From: Flavobacterium pectinovorum
Lineage (GTDB): Bacteria; Bacteroidota; Bacteroidia; Flavobacteriales; Flavobacteriaceae
Direction: 5' to 3'
Length of the DNA: 64,000 bases
NCBI RefSeq assembly: GCF_900142715.1
Contig: NZ_FRBX01000001.1
Location: 372,001-436,000, forward strand
Shown: one piece after another, positions 27,837 to 35,780 of the stretch
How the letters are laid out: each line of letters begins with the position of its first letter
Numbering within the stretch: the stretch's first letter is position 1
Position numbers and translations under genes: made by a program
Notes under the pieces: model-generated
Told to the model about the DNA's origin: nothing
What the model saw: only the letters and a program-made list of their open reading frames with translations
Database searches by the model: none

Positions 27837-28976
27837 TTATCTAGGGTTATAAGTAACTTTAGAATATCCATGTTTAGGTATTCCATGTTTTTCAAAAACG
27901 TGAAATTGCCATTTATATTGATATTTATAATCATCTAACGTAGATTTTTTAAAAGCATTTCTAAATTTGCTTTCTATTTGTTCTAAAGCGTTATGTTTTA
28001 TTAATATTTCCAAAACTGCTTTGTTGAAATCTTTGATTCTTGTTCCATATCTATCATTACAATAAAAGGATTGTTTATTATCGAGGATTTCTAAATATTC
28101 TACTTTAGATTGAAAAAGATGATTGCTATATTTTCCATTCAAAATTATATTTTTCAATGTTTCATATATTTCTACGTAATCTTTATTTGAATCTACAGAG
28201 CCATTTGCGCCTACTACAATTAGTTTTCCATTGTGGCGCATAAAGCGCATACAGTTTTGAAGCTCTTCACTTAAATCATCTACTTGTCTAACTTGTGTTA
28301 AAAAATTGCTAAGTAAGACTATATCAAATCTATACTTTTTTATTCTTGACTCAATAATTTGATCACCATCATAATTAAATGAATGATTTAAAAAATTTTC
28401 TTCAAATTTTATATTGTTAAAGTCATGAAAGGTACCATGGTGATAAGGAACAATCCATTTATGTTCTACATTACTAAGCCAATTTGCAATTTCTGTAAAA
28501 TGATGAAGCCAATTTCTGAAACCACTACTTCTTTCAACATAATCTGGAATGTATTCTTGATTTTTTAGCTTGTAAATGTTTTTATCTTGACCAAATAATT
28601 TTAGAGATAAATATAAATCTGATAATGCAAATAATGTTGGCCCTGGTCCAGTTCCTATATCAAGTATGTTAATTGGATTATTCTTTATCGGAATTAAGTT
28701 TTTCTCTAAAAGGGTATCAAAAATCATTTGAAATCTATGATATCTTGGTAGGAAATGAATAATTGCATATGCAACTGCTGTAGAATCTTCTTCATAGTCA
28801 ATTTCATCACATGATTTAATTACATCAGAAAATTTAGAAGCAACTTCTTTTGCGAAATTTTCATCATCTAATTTTTTTTGAATATATTTTGTCAAAACAT
28901 AAACTAATGAATCGAATCTTTGATAATGAAAATCACTACTAATTAACCATTCCTTGTAAAGTTCAATGTTTTTCAT
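27837..28976 (-). CDS. Class I SAM-dependent methyltransferase-like protein
   Basis: The 379-residue protein has a helical N-terminal region (1-95), then motif I of a SAM-binding Rossmann fold, ILDIGTGPGP (about 104-113). An acidic residue after the next strand (FGQDKN) follows, and a motif IV-like strand FDIVLLSNFL. The helix AYAIIHFLPRYHRFQMIF just before the Rossmann domain resembles the layout of Rsm22-type rRNA methyltransferases, but the Cys-rich Rsm22 features are not seen. The gene is AT-rich compared with its neighbours, isolated between two intergenic gaps, and may be acquired. Substrate unknown. Confidence 0.65.
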   Translation of the reverse strand: MKNIELYKEWLISSDFHYQRFDSLVYVLTKYIQKKLDDENFAKEVASKFSDVIKSCDEIDYEEDSTAVAYAIIHFLPRYHRFQMIFDTLLEKNLIPIKNNPINILDIGTGPGPTLFALSDLYLSLKLFGQDKNIYKLKNQEYIPDYVERSSGFRNWLHHFTEIANWLSNVEHKWIVPYHHGTFHDFNNIKFEENFLNHSFNYDGDQIIESRIKKYRFDIVLLSNFLTQVRQVDDLSEELQNCMRFMRHNGKLIVVGANGSVDSNKDYVEIYETLKNIILNGKYSNHLFQSKVEYLEILDNKQSFYCNDRYGTRIKDFNKAVLEILIKHNALEQIESKFRNAFKKSTLDDYKYQYKWQFHVFEKHGIPKHGYSKVTYNPR

Positions 28977-29133
28977 AAAATATATTTTAAAATTTTACTT
29001 ATATTAATATTATTCTGTATTTATATAGTAGTGAGAAAAAACTGAAATAGCATTTATTTGGATATTAGTTTACAAATATTTACTTTTTCTATTTTTTTAA
29101 AGCAAAATAATTTTGAATATCAACATTGTAAAA

Positions 29134-29931
29134 TTACAAAACAAATTCCCCTTCTAAAACCTTTACAGCTTCTCCTAAAATGAAAACTTTGTCATCCACA
29201 AGTTCAGTACTCATCGTTCCTGTTCTTAAGGAAGACTGATATGCATTAAATTTTGTTTTATTGAGCTTTTCTGCCCAATATTTAGTCAAAAAAGTTTGAA
29301 TACCACCTGTTACAGGATCTTCGTTAGTGCCTGCCCAAGGCCAAAAATAGCGGTAATGAAAATCGAAAGTTTCGTTGTCTGAAACAGCAGTTACTAAAAC
29401 ACCACTTATTCCGGTGTGTGAATTTAGTAAGGCGGTAAAATCAGGTTTCAAATTGGCCAGTTCTGCTGCACTTTTAATTTCAATTAAAATTATTTTATTT
29501 TTCGGACTGTATCTTTTATTTACAATTTCAGAAATCCCAAGGGCCTCTATCATTTTTTGAGGAACTTCTGTTTCTTCGGTGTCATAAACAGGAAATTGCA
29601 TTTTGATTTTATTTCCTATTTTCTCAATAAGCAGCTCAACATTATCACGGTTAATAAACTTTATATTTTCAAATGAAGTAGTATCAAAAACAATTTTAGA
29701 TGAAGCCAATGTTGCATGACCACATAATGGAATTTCTGTTTTTGGCGAAAAAAATCGAATGCTGTAAACATTGTCTGAGATTTGCTTTATAAAAGCAGTT
29801 TCAGAAAAACCAATTTCTGTTGCAATGCTTTGCATCGTTTTGGTGTCTAGTTCTGTGTTTGGTAAACAGACTGCAGCCGGATTTCCTTTAAATTTTTCGT
29901 TTGTAAACGAGTCTACAAAATATGTTTTCAT
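29134..29931 (-). CDS. PhzF-family isomerase/epimerase
   Basis: The 265-residue protein has two diaminopimelate-epimerase-like halves. The N-terminal motif is KGNPAAVC, with the catalytic-position Glu at 44 in GFSETAF, then PLCGHATLAS. The second half carries the WAGTNEDPVTGG motif. These are all PhzF hallmarks. PhzF-like enzymes isomerise cyclic compounds by general acid-base catalysis; the physiological substrate of the common non-phenazine members is unknown. There are no phenazine genes nearby, so the phenazine role is not implied. It is divergent from the 110-residue gene at 30101. Confidence 0.9.
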   Translation of the reverse strand: MKTYFVDSFTNEKFKGNPAAVCLPNTELDTKTMQSIATEIGFSETAFIKQISDNVYSIRFFSPKTEIPLCGHATLASSKIVFDTTSFENIKFINRDNVELLIEKIGNKIKMQFPVYDTEETEVPQKMIEALGISEIVNKRYSPKNKIILIEIKSAAELANLKPDFTALLNSHTGISGVLVTAVSDNETFDFHYRYFWPWAGTNEDPVTGGIQTFLTKYWAEKLNKTKFNAYQSSLRTGTMSTELVDDKVFILGEAVKVLEGEFVL

Positions 29932-30023
29932 TTGTTTGATTTTGTATGTTTAGAGAGATTAAAAGTAGGAATGTTAAATGAATTTACCTAGTTTTTTACT
30001 TCTAACATAACTTTTTCAGTTGC

Positions 30024-30039
30024 ATACAACCGATTGTAT
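30024..30039. promoter_or_regulatory. Small palindrome in the divergent phzF/hypothetical gap
   Basis: ATACAA-CCGA-TTGTAT is a 16-bp palindrome between two divergent genes. It lies 30 bp upstream of a TAGTTTTG box and could be an operator. Confidence 0.4.
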
Positions 30040-30068
30040 ACGATCACTTAAAAGTAATATGTTACTTG

Positions 30069-30076
30069 TAGTTTTG
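30069..30076 (+). promoter_or_regulatory. Bacteroidota -7 box upstream of the 110-aa gene
   Basis: TAGTTTTG fits TAnnTTTG and ends 24 bp before the ATG at 30101. The -33 element is not evident. Confidence 0.45.
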
Positions 30077-30100
30077 TTTTCAAGAAAAAAACAGAAAATC

Positions 30101-30433
30101 ATGGAAACAGAACATAAAAAACAAGTCACGGAATTTCTAGAATCAATGAAAAGATTAAATAAATTCAAAAAACTAAAACCAGAAAATAATAGTGACAATT
30201 CGTTTAGCGTAAAATTAAAAGTATCAGGTTATAACGAATTAAATTTAATGGTTTCAAGTCTTTTAAAAGCAAGTATTATTTTGCTTAATGATGATGCCCG
30301 AAGTCAGGCGTGTTTTTCATTTAATGAAGCTGATAATAATGTAATGACTTTACTTGAAATTGCTTTACAGCTTTTACCAGAAGATGAAATGGAAGTTTTG
30401 GATGATTTGTATAAACTGCATTTACAAGTTTGA
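30101..30433 (+). CDS. Hypothetical protein, 110 aa
   Basis: The ATG at 30101 is preferred over an in-frame start at 30020, because the -7 box at 30069 lies between them and the extra residues look non-coding. The protein is small, charged and helical: a Lys-rich N-terminus, a beta segment (SVKLKVSGY), and the C-terminal helix LPEDEMEVLDDLYKLHLQV. No signal peptide or known domain. A decayed copy of its 3' end lies at 31629-31666, after the LuxR gene. Function unknown; it may belong to a locally duplicated family. Confidence 0.7.
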   Translation: METEHKKQVTEFLESMKRLNKFKKLKPENNSDNSFSVKLKVSGYNELNLMVSSLLKASIILLNDDARSQACFSFNEADNNVMTLLEIALQLLPEDEMEVLDDLYKLHLQV

Positions 30434-30482
30434 TACGTGTGAGTGGAGAGATAATGTGAAGACTTTGGAGAGCGGGGATTAA

Positions 30483-30728
30483 TTAACTGTTCTGCGAATT
30501 ACGTTTTTTAATTTCGGAATCTATATGACTCATAAAAATTAAAATAGGGATTATTGTTGTAATGGCAAGAATCAACAACGTAAAAATTAACTTGTATTTT
30601 GGTATACTAACGATCCAGGTCAGAATAAGAATCCATAAAATGCCTAATCCGATACTAATTATTTTTAACGCTTTTTTATTCTTAATTAGTTCTTTTAAAC
30701 TAGAATCTGATACTGATTTATTCCTCAT
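30483..30728 (-). CDS. Small two-TM membrane protein
   Basis: The 81-residue protein has a charged N-terminus, two hydrophobic helices (about 22-40 and 46-66) and a basic tail. It resembles small Flavobacteriaceae proteins sometimes labelled 'redox-active disulfide protein 2', although it has no Cys and that name says little about function. It is convergent with the 110-aa gene and divergent from the LuxR/PAS gene. Role unknown. Confidence 0.6.
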   Translation of the reverse strand: MRNKSVSDSSLKELIKNKKALKIISIGLGILWILILTWIVSIPKYKLIFTLLILAITTIIPILIFMSHIDSEIKKRNSQNS

Positions 30729-30817
30729 AATAAAAAAAGTTAAAATTCAGTACAAAAAAAAGTAATAGATTTTAAATTCATTTTACACTTTTGTGTAGTT
30801 TTTAGTATTTTTATAAG

Positions 30818-31579
30818 ATGGAAAATGAAAAAAGATCTTTACTCAGCCGCAACAAAATAGAAGCTACATCGGAGGCAGACAGATTTCAGTTTGGTAATTA
30901 TCTGGAAGTGATAAAATCTTTTGCAAAAATAACGTATCAAAGTATTTATGTAATTGATTATGAAGAAATGAAGTTTGAATATGTGTCTAATAATCCTTTG
31001 TTTTTATGTGGTTTTTCGGCAGAAGAAGTGCTTGAAATGGGATATGAATTCTATTTTAATAATGTTCCAAAGGAAGATCTGGAGTTATTAAATACCATCA
31101 ATAATGCCGGATTTGATTTTTATGATAAACTGCCAAACAATGACGAACGAAAATTATACAGCATATCTTATGATTTTCATTTAAAAGGGAAATATGACAA
31201 ACCCATTCTTATTAATCATAAACTGACGCCACTTTTTCTTAATCAGCAAGGAGCAGTTTGGAAATCGTTGTGTCTGGTTTCTATTTCACACAATAAAAAA
31301 GCCGGAAACATCATTATAAACAAACAGGGTTCAGATACTTTGTGGAAATTTGATTTATCGGACAAAGTCTGGATTGCAAAAAATAAATTAAAATTAAAAG
31401 ACAAAGAATTGGAAATACTTCGCTTATATGCTCAGGGTTTAACCATAAATCAGATTGCCGAAAAAATGTTTGTTTCTCCGGATACGATAAAATATTACAG
31501 AAGAAAAATTTTTGAAACTTTTGAAGTTAAAAATTTCACCGAAGCGCTGTCTTTTGCTTTGGATAATAAGATTATTTGA
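30818..31579 (+). CDS. LuxR-family regulator with PAS-like sensor domain
   Basis: The 253-residue protein has an N-terminal PAS-like domain (about 30-140; YVIDYEEMKFEYVSNN followed by LCGFSAEEVLEMGYEFYFNNV). The C-terminus has a LuxR/GerE helix-turn-helix (about 190-250; LKDKELEILRLYAQGLTINQIAEKM, then VSPDTIKYYRRKIFE). The layout is common in Bacteroidota as a one-component or orphan-receiver-like regulator. The ligand or partner is unknown. It lies beside a small membrane protein gene and a decayed gene duplicate, and may regulate that locus. Confidence 0.88.
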   Translation: MENEKRSLLSRNKIEATSEADRFQFGNYLEVIKSFAKITYQSIYVIDYEEMKFEYVSNNPLFLCGFSAEEVLEMGYEFYFNNVPKEDLELLNTINNAGFDFYDKLPNNDERKLYSISYDFHLKGKYDKPILINHKLTPLFLNQQGAVWKSLCLVSISHNKKAGNIIINKQGSDTLWKFDLSDKVWIAKNKLKLKDKELEILRLYAQGLTINQIAEKMFVSPDTIKYYRRKIFETFEVKNFTEALSFALDNKII

Positions 31580-31628
31580 AATTGATTTAGATTGCGTTGA
31601 CGAGCGGGACGCTCGCGCAAGCGGGGGG

Positions 31629-31666
31629 TTTTGGATGATTTGTATAAGATTTATTTGCAAGGCTGA
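31629..31666 (+). pseudogene. Decayed duplicate of the 3' end of the 110-aa gene
   Basis: Bases 31629-31679 align with 30395-30445. The first 20 are identical, with about nine mismatches over ~51 bases. The match includes the reading frame LDDLYKIYLQG and a stop codon (TGA at 31664), against LDDLYKLHLQV and stop in the intact gene, and it continues past the stop (TGATACGTnTGAGTG). Upstream of it the sequence is REP-like (GAGCGGGACGCTCGC), so the rest of the copy is lost. Confidence 0.7.
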
Positions 31667-31675
31667 TACGTCTGA

Positions 31676-31860
31676 GTGTCGCTGTGCGAAGTCTCCCGAC
31701 TTCGTACCGATTGCTATTATTCGTTATGTAATTTTTCTATTTGCACAATGACTTTTTGCAAAATATATTATATTCTAAATTTGCTTATTGGAACGGGTAC
31801 GAAGTCGAGAGACTTCGCACAGCGATCGCGACATTTAAGAAGGAATACTTCGCACAGCGA
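31676..31860. repeat. REP-like inverted pair, CTGTGCGAAGTC type
   Basis: The left arm GTCGCTGTGCGAAGTCTCCC.. (about 31678-31713) and right arm (about 31794-31830) are near-perfect inverted copies, each with an internal GAAGTC/GACTTC palindrome. A third partial copy, CTTCGCACAGCGA, ends at 31860. A related GC-rich hairpin (GAGCG-GGA-CGCTC) lies at 31602-31614. It occupies the gap before the 76-aa gene. Confidence 0.8.
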
Positions 31861-31861
31861 G

Positions 31862-32092
31862 TTATTCTATGTATTTGATTTTTCTTTTTGCAAATTCACT
31901 TATTAAATCGCTAGAGGTGATGTTTAAATCGCTTCTATTCAGTCCGAATTTTTCAATATACTTATCTACAAAGTCATGTACCGTATTTTCTGCTTCGGCT
32001 AATTTTTTAATGCTATCAGTTTCATTTGATACATTGAATTCATTTTCAAGATGCACATTTAAATCTTTTTTGAATTGTTCTAGATTACTCAT
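31862..32092 (-). CDS. Small acidic hypothetical protein, 76 aa
   Basis: The 76-residue product is soluble, predicted helical and rich in Asp/Glu/Asn. Heptad-like spacing appears around LAEAENTVHDFVDKYIEKF, and the C-terminus is basic. No signal peptide and no recognised domain. The stop codon abuts the REP-like repeat at 31860. The composition is protein-like and there is no competing frame, so it is probably real. It may belong to the same AT-rich accessory set as the next four genes. Confidence 0.5.
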   Translation of the reverse strand: MSNLEQFKKDLNVHLENEFNVSNETDSIKKLAEAENTVHDFVDKYIEKFGLNRSDLNITSSDLISEFAKRKIKYIE

Positions 32093-32131
32093 AGTTTATT
32101 TTAATTATATAATATTTTAAAAACCTGATAA

Positions 32132-32218
32132 CAAGGATTTAATCCTTGCCCCACAAAGAATGGATTTTCTATTTGAATGTTAGTGTTATGAGGGCAGGGA
32201 TTGTAAATCAGAGCTATC
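32132..32218. repeat. REP-like inverted pair, GGATTTAATCC type
   Basis: The left unit is the hairpin CAAGGATTTAATCCTTG followed by CCCC. The right unit has GGGCAGGGATTGTAAATCAGAGCTAT in opposite orientation. The ~40-bp spacer has no ORF. It lies between the 76-aa and 222-aa genes. Confidence 0.7.
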
Positions 32219-32264
32219 AAACATTAAAATAGATCCAAGTCATCGAGTTAACTATTATTACTAA

Positions 32265-32933
32265 TTATTTTCTTTTTGATATAATAAGTGTAAAAGGGAA
32301 TTTATCATCATCAATTCCTACCGAACTGCCAATTCCTAATTCAACATATTCATTAGTAATTTTATTTATAAAGAAATTTCCACCCGTACTTGGCGCTACA
32401 ATTATTGTTGGCGGTATAGTAAATATTGGCAACCTATCTCCATATGATGTGACTAAATCTTTAAAATAAATTTTTTTCAATTCATTTGATGACAATAAAG
32501 ATAAATTATCAATAAAATAAAAGTTTTTATCTAATACATTTTTATCCCTAATATTAGCAATTGTTGCATTAAGAGATTTTAAATCACTTTTAGAAACACC
32601 CATTATTTTTTCAATATCCTTACTATAGAGATTTAAAGTTTCTATTTTCTTATCATAATCATTAATTTGATTATCCAACCTACTGAGCTTATTATTAAGT
32701 TCATCTGTTTTTATGAGAATAGCATTATAATTTTCATATCCAATATAGCCAAATACTGTAATAATAATAGCTCCAATAGAAGTAATGAATTGTAACTTAA
32801 ATTTTATTTCAAAATATCGTTCGTCTGTAAATGAATTTTGATTTCTTGATCTTTTTTTAAGCTCAATTAAATTTATCATTGAAATACAACTAAATACAGC
32901 AATGACAGTAAGTAATATTAATATAAGCGTCAT
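32265..32933 (-). CDS. Membrane protein with coiled coil, unknown function
   Basis: The 222-residue protein has two N-terminal hydrophobic helices (about 1-22 and 48-68), linked by a basic loop. A long coiled coil follows (about 70-130; LSRLDNQINDYDKKIETLNLY), then a C-terminal globular part with several short strands (PPTIIVAPSTGG). An inner-membrane anchor with a coiled stalk is the likely topology. No domain is recognised. The gene is AT-rich and lies between two REP-like repeats, so it could be the tail of a longer operon that starts at 35499. Confidence 0.6.
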   Translation of the reverse strand: MTLILILLTVIAVFSCISMINLIELKKRSRNQNSFTDERYFEIKFKLQFITSIGAIIITVFGYIGYENYNAILIKTDELNNKLSRLDNQINDYDKKIETLNLYSKDIEKIMGVSKSDLKSLNATIANIRDKNVLDKNFYFIDNLSLLSSNELKKIYFKDLVTSYGDRLPIFTIPPTIIVAPSTGGNFFINKITNEYVELGIGSSVGIDDDKFPFTLIISKRK

Positions 32934-33025
32934 TTAATTATTTTGTGTTATTTTATTAATTCAGAATGCTTTATCCTGTATGATGTGATTTTGAACATAT
33001 ATAGCTACTAATATTTTTTACCTGG

Positions 33026-33121
33026 ATAGGGTGCGATTTGCAATCCATGCCCCGCAAACTATATCAGTTTTAGTTCCTTGTCTTTACCGTTGTGGACATG
33101 GATTGAAAATCCGCGCTATAG
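33026..33121. repeat. REP-like inverted pair, GATTTnCAATCCATG type
   Basis: The left arm (33026-33053, ATAGGGTGCGATTTGCAATC...) and right arm (33094-33121, ending TCCGCGCTATAG) are imperfect inverted copies with CAATCCATG/CATGGATTG cores. The ~40-bp spacer has no ORF. It lies between the 222-aa and 216-aa genes. Confidence 0.75.
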
Positions 33122-33149
33122 AACTTGATAACATATCCGCGCCATCTGT

Positions 33150-33800
33150 CTATTTATCATAATTACTTGTTCCATATAAATATATTTTCTTAGTATCTTT
33201 TCTAATAACTTCTGGTAAAAGATTGAAAAGAATATTTACGAAAGATTTTTTTCCAGTATTACCTATTAATTTTATACTCATTTCTTTAGTTGGATTATCG
33301 GTTGTTATCGTTTCAGCGATTTTAAAAATTCTTTCGAATATTTCGCTTACACTGTTTATTAGTTCTTCATTTTTTGCTTGTACTAAATCAATTGAAATTG
33401 CATCTGAAAAATCAAGTTTAACTTTATCATTTGAATCCTCTAAATATGCATTAAATAAGACCAATTCTACACTTCCAGAGTATTCCCAATTTGTTACTTC
33501 CTCAGTTTGAATTCTTAATTGATTAAATGTTTTTGAATTAAATGTCCAATTTTCTCCATCAACTATAGTCACAACAGGAAGATTAGGTTCAAACATTTGA
33601 GGTTGATGACCCACACAAAAAAAGTCAATTGTTTCTTTTGATCGATTATTATAATAATCAACTTTTTTTAAAATTTCATCTTGAGTAAAGCTATCAGGTT
33701 GTGCAAATAATAATCCAACTATTTTTGATTTATTCTTATCATATTTAAAAGAATATCCAACTACTTTTTTTAATTCTTCAAAACTGTTTACTATATGCAT
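33150..33800 (-). CDS. Hypothetical cytoplasmic protein, 216 aa
   Basis: The 216-residue product has no signal peptide or membrane segment. The N-terminal half is alpha/beta (KIVGLLFAQPDS, then YYNNRSKETIDFFCVGHQP), with an RS...DFFCVGH core that I associate, from memory only, with an unannotated family found near defence and conflict genes. The C-terminal half is helical. It lies 187 bp downstream of the MBL-hydrolase gene on the same strand and is AT-rich. No function can be assigned. Confidence 0.6.
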   Translation of the reverse strand: MHIVNSFEELKKVVGYSFKYDKNKSKIVGLLFAQPDSFTQDEILKKVDYYNNRSKETIDFFCVGHQPQMFEPNLPVVTIVDGENWTFNSKTFNQLRIQTEEVTNWEYSGSVELVLFNAYLEDSNDKVKLDFSDAISIDLVQAKNEELINSVSEIFERIFKIAETITTDNPTKEMSIKLIGNTGKKSFVNILFNLLPEVIRKDTKKIYLYGTSNYDK

Positions 33801-33987
33801 ATTTTTTATCTTTTGATTTCAAATTATATTTAATTACTTAATGGTGTACAAAATTTTACGAATTCAGATCATTTTTCTTTTTCATTTATATTAGCTTAAT
33901 TGCATAGATTATTTACTCATTAGATAAGAGTAGGGAAATGAAGGAGACTTATTAGAGCTGACATATATAATTGAGTTAGTAGCGTAT

Positions 33988-35007
33988 TTATATTGGTTCT
34001 GCATTTCCCCAATTTCTATCTGGGAATACACTTTTGTTAGTAGTGTATGAAATTGTTCCTTTGTTTTTATGAGTACTATATATTTTACAATTGGGCAGAT
34101 TCTTCTTTATACAATTTAAAACTGCCTTACGTGGATGTTTTTCATTTCCTTCCGCTGAAATCAAAAACATTTTCGGTGCAAACTTTCCAATCCAATTTGT
34201 ACTGATATTTCTTCTGCTTCCGTGATGCGGTAATTGAACAAAATTTAAGTTCTCTGTATTGAAGCCGTTTTTTTCCATATCGTCAAATGATTCTACACCA
34301 GAATCACTCGTTAATAAGTATCTTTCGTTATTACTATCAATTAACTCAATTACTGTCGAAGAAAGGTTTTCAGGTGAAGCATCATTTTTTTCATCAACAA
34401 TATCACAAGGTTTTAATGATTCTAATATTTCATTAACTTCTGTAAAGGATTTTGAATAGTCGACTTTTTTAAGGAAATCTATGTTGGTAAATAATTGAAC
34501 TTTAGATGTGTAAAATTCTCTAGATGGTGAAACAATTTTAATTTCCTCATAGTTGAAAGCATCACTTAATGCTTCAAATTTTTGTATATTATATTGTTCA
34601 CATAATTCATTTAATTCTTGAACTTTTTGGAATGACTTATATAAGTGATCAATGTCGGCATCTTCTTTTCTCAATGCTGATTGTTTAATATTTTCTCTCA
34701 ATTCTTCAGAAATAAACTTAACGGGGTCATTGTAAATTCCCCAAGTCATTTCTTCTCCAAGTTCTTTTACAATTTCAATTAGGCCATTTATATGGTCTGC
34801 ATGAGGATGACTATTAATAAAAGCAATTGTTTTCGTTTTATATAAATAAGGTTTTATCCATTCTTTATAATGATTAATAATCTTAGTTCCGAACCCTTGA
34901 TTTCCGCCATCAAGAAAGAAAACAAAATCTTCTTCATTTGGGTTTCTACCCCAAATTATAATCCCGTCACCATCACCAACATATAAAAAGTCTATTACAA
35001 AATCCAT
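33988..35007 (-). CDS. ComEC-like metallo-beta-lactamase-fold hydrolase
   Basis: The 339-residue soluble protein has the MBL-fold motifs. These are FLDGG (D33), HPHADH at 67-72 (H67, H69, D71, H72), an acidic strand TSDSG near 230, and LPHHGS near 255. All metal-binding positions seem intact. DxHHGS and the lack of a signal peptide resemble the C-terminal MBL domain of ComEC/Rec2, where it acts as a nuclease, and stand-alone forms in bacterial conflict loci. It overlaps no gene but starts 3 bp after the stop of the membrane protein upstream, so the two are translated from one transcript. Confidence 0.85.
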   Translation of the reverse strand: MDFVIDFLYVGDGDGIIIWGRNPNEEDFVFFLDGGNQGFGTKIINHYKEWIKPYLYKTKTIAFINSHPHADHINGLIEIVKELGEEMTWGIYNDPVKFISEELRENIKQSALRKEDADIDHLYKSFQKVQELNELCEQYNIQKFEALSDAFNYEEIKIVSPSREFYTSKVQLFTNIDFLKKVDYSKSFTEVNEILESLKPCDIVDEKNDASPENLSSTVIELIDSNNERYLLTSDSGVESFDDMEKNGFNTENLNFVQLPHHGSRRNISTNWIGKFAPKMFLISAEGNEKHPRKAVLNCIKKNLPNCKIYSTHKNKGTISYTTNKSVFPDRNWGNAEPI

Positions 35008-35010
35008 AGT

Positions 35011-35499
35011 TTAATTATTAGCGTCAATTCTTTTAATTATATAATTAGTCTGTTTGCGATATGCAAATAAGTAGATTATCGCAATAAAAATAAGTAGCAA
35101 ATATTGCCGGGTGTTTTCAGAAAGATTCAGGCAATTGATGTTTATTGAATAAAATATTTTAGAAAATATAATCATTAAGATCATAGTTAATAAGGCTCTA
35201 ATTTTATTATTTGTTTCTACTAAAATTTCAAGTTTATTATCTATTTTGGTTGCGTTTACAAAAAATCTATATTCCCGAGAACTTACGAATTTTAGTCCTT
35301 TTAAAAATGGTTCAGTACAAATAGAAGATATTTTACTTATTGTGAGCCCAATAAAATAATACAAAAACAAGTTAAGTAATAAGTTATCCTGTGGAACTTG
35401 ATAATTAGTAAAGTGATTTAATAATACTACAAACAATATTCCAGGAAGAAGATTGTTAAACAAGTTGTAAGAAGATAGTTTGTTTAAAAGATCATTCAT
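35011..35499 (-). CDS. Small integral membrane protein paired with the MBL hydrolase
   Basis: The 162-residue protein has an amphipathic N-terminus (LLNKLSSYNLFNNLLPG) and hydrophobic helices at about 17-29, 38-56, 98-114 and 130-147. A cytoplasmic charged loop between helices 2 and 3 carries KFVSSREYRFF. The C-terminus has YRKQTNYI. The SYNxFNxLLPG start and YRKQTNYI end look like a real conserved family that I recall as unannotated in many genomes. The gene ends 3 bp before the MBL gene start. It could localise or gate the MBL enzyme. No experimental role is known to me. Confidence 0.7.
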   Translation of the reverse strand: MNDLLNKLSSYNLFNNLLPGILFVVLLNHFTNYQVPQDNLLLNLFLYYFIGLTISKISSICTEPFLKGLKFVSSREYRFFVNATKIDNKLEILVETNNKIRALLTMILMIIFSKIFYSININCLNLSENTRQYLLLIFIAIIYLFAYRKQTNYIIKRIDANN

Positions 35500-35780
35500 A
35501 GTTATTTTTATAATTTTGTCATTTTTTTGAAAATTATTAGTTACTAAGTATGTAAAAAACTTTGCTAACTAGCTCATGAATCCCTATCATTTTATAGCCA
35601 TATGTGTCAATTGAATTATAAAAACAAACATCGTCTTTATTTTAAATTAAGCACCAAGTAAAAACACCTGATTTTATGAAAAGATTAATTGTCAATTGTT
35701 TAAAATAGTTTTGCCAAAAATAAATCCCTTTAACTGAATGATTTTACGGAAAACCATAAACGCCTTAATAAATACAAACC
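35500..35780. other. Intergenic stretch without a gene
   Basis: The gap after the membrane-protein gene is AT-rich. No ORF with protein-like composition, tRNA or hairpin was found up to the structured element at 35781. Confidence 0.5.

Noticed and set aside
29134..29931. Phenazine biosynthesis because of PhzF
   Set aside because: No phzA-E or phzG genes are nearby; most PhzF-family members are unrelated to phenazines.
31512..31906. Two overlapping plus-strand frames across the REP-like repeats
   Set aside because: They overlap the LuxR gene end or run through palindromes and the opposing 76-aa gene; no protein-like pattern.
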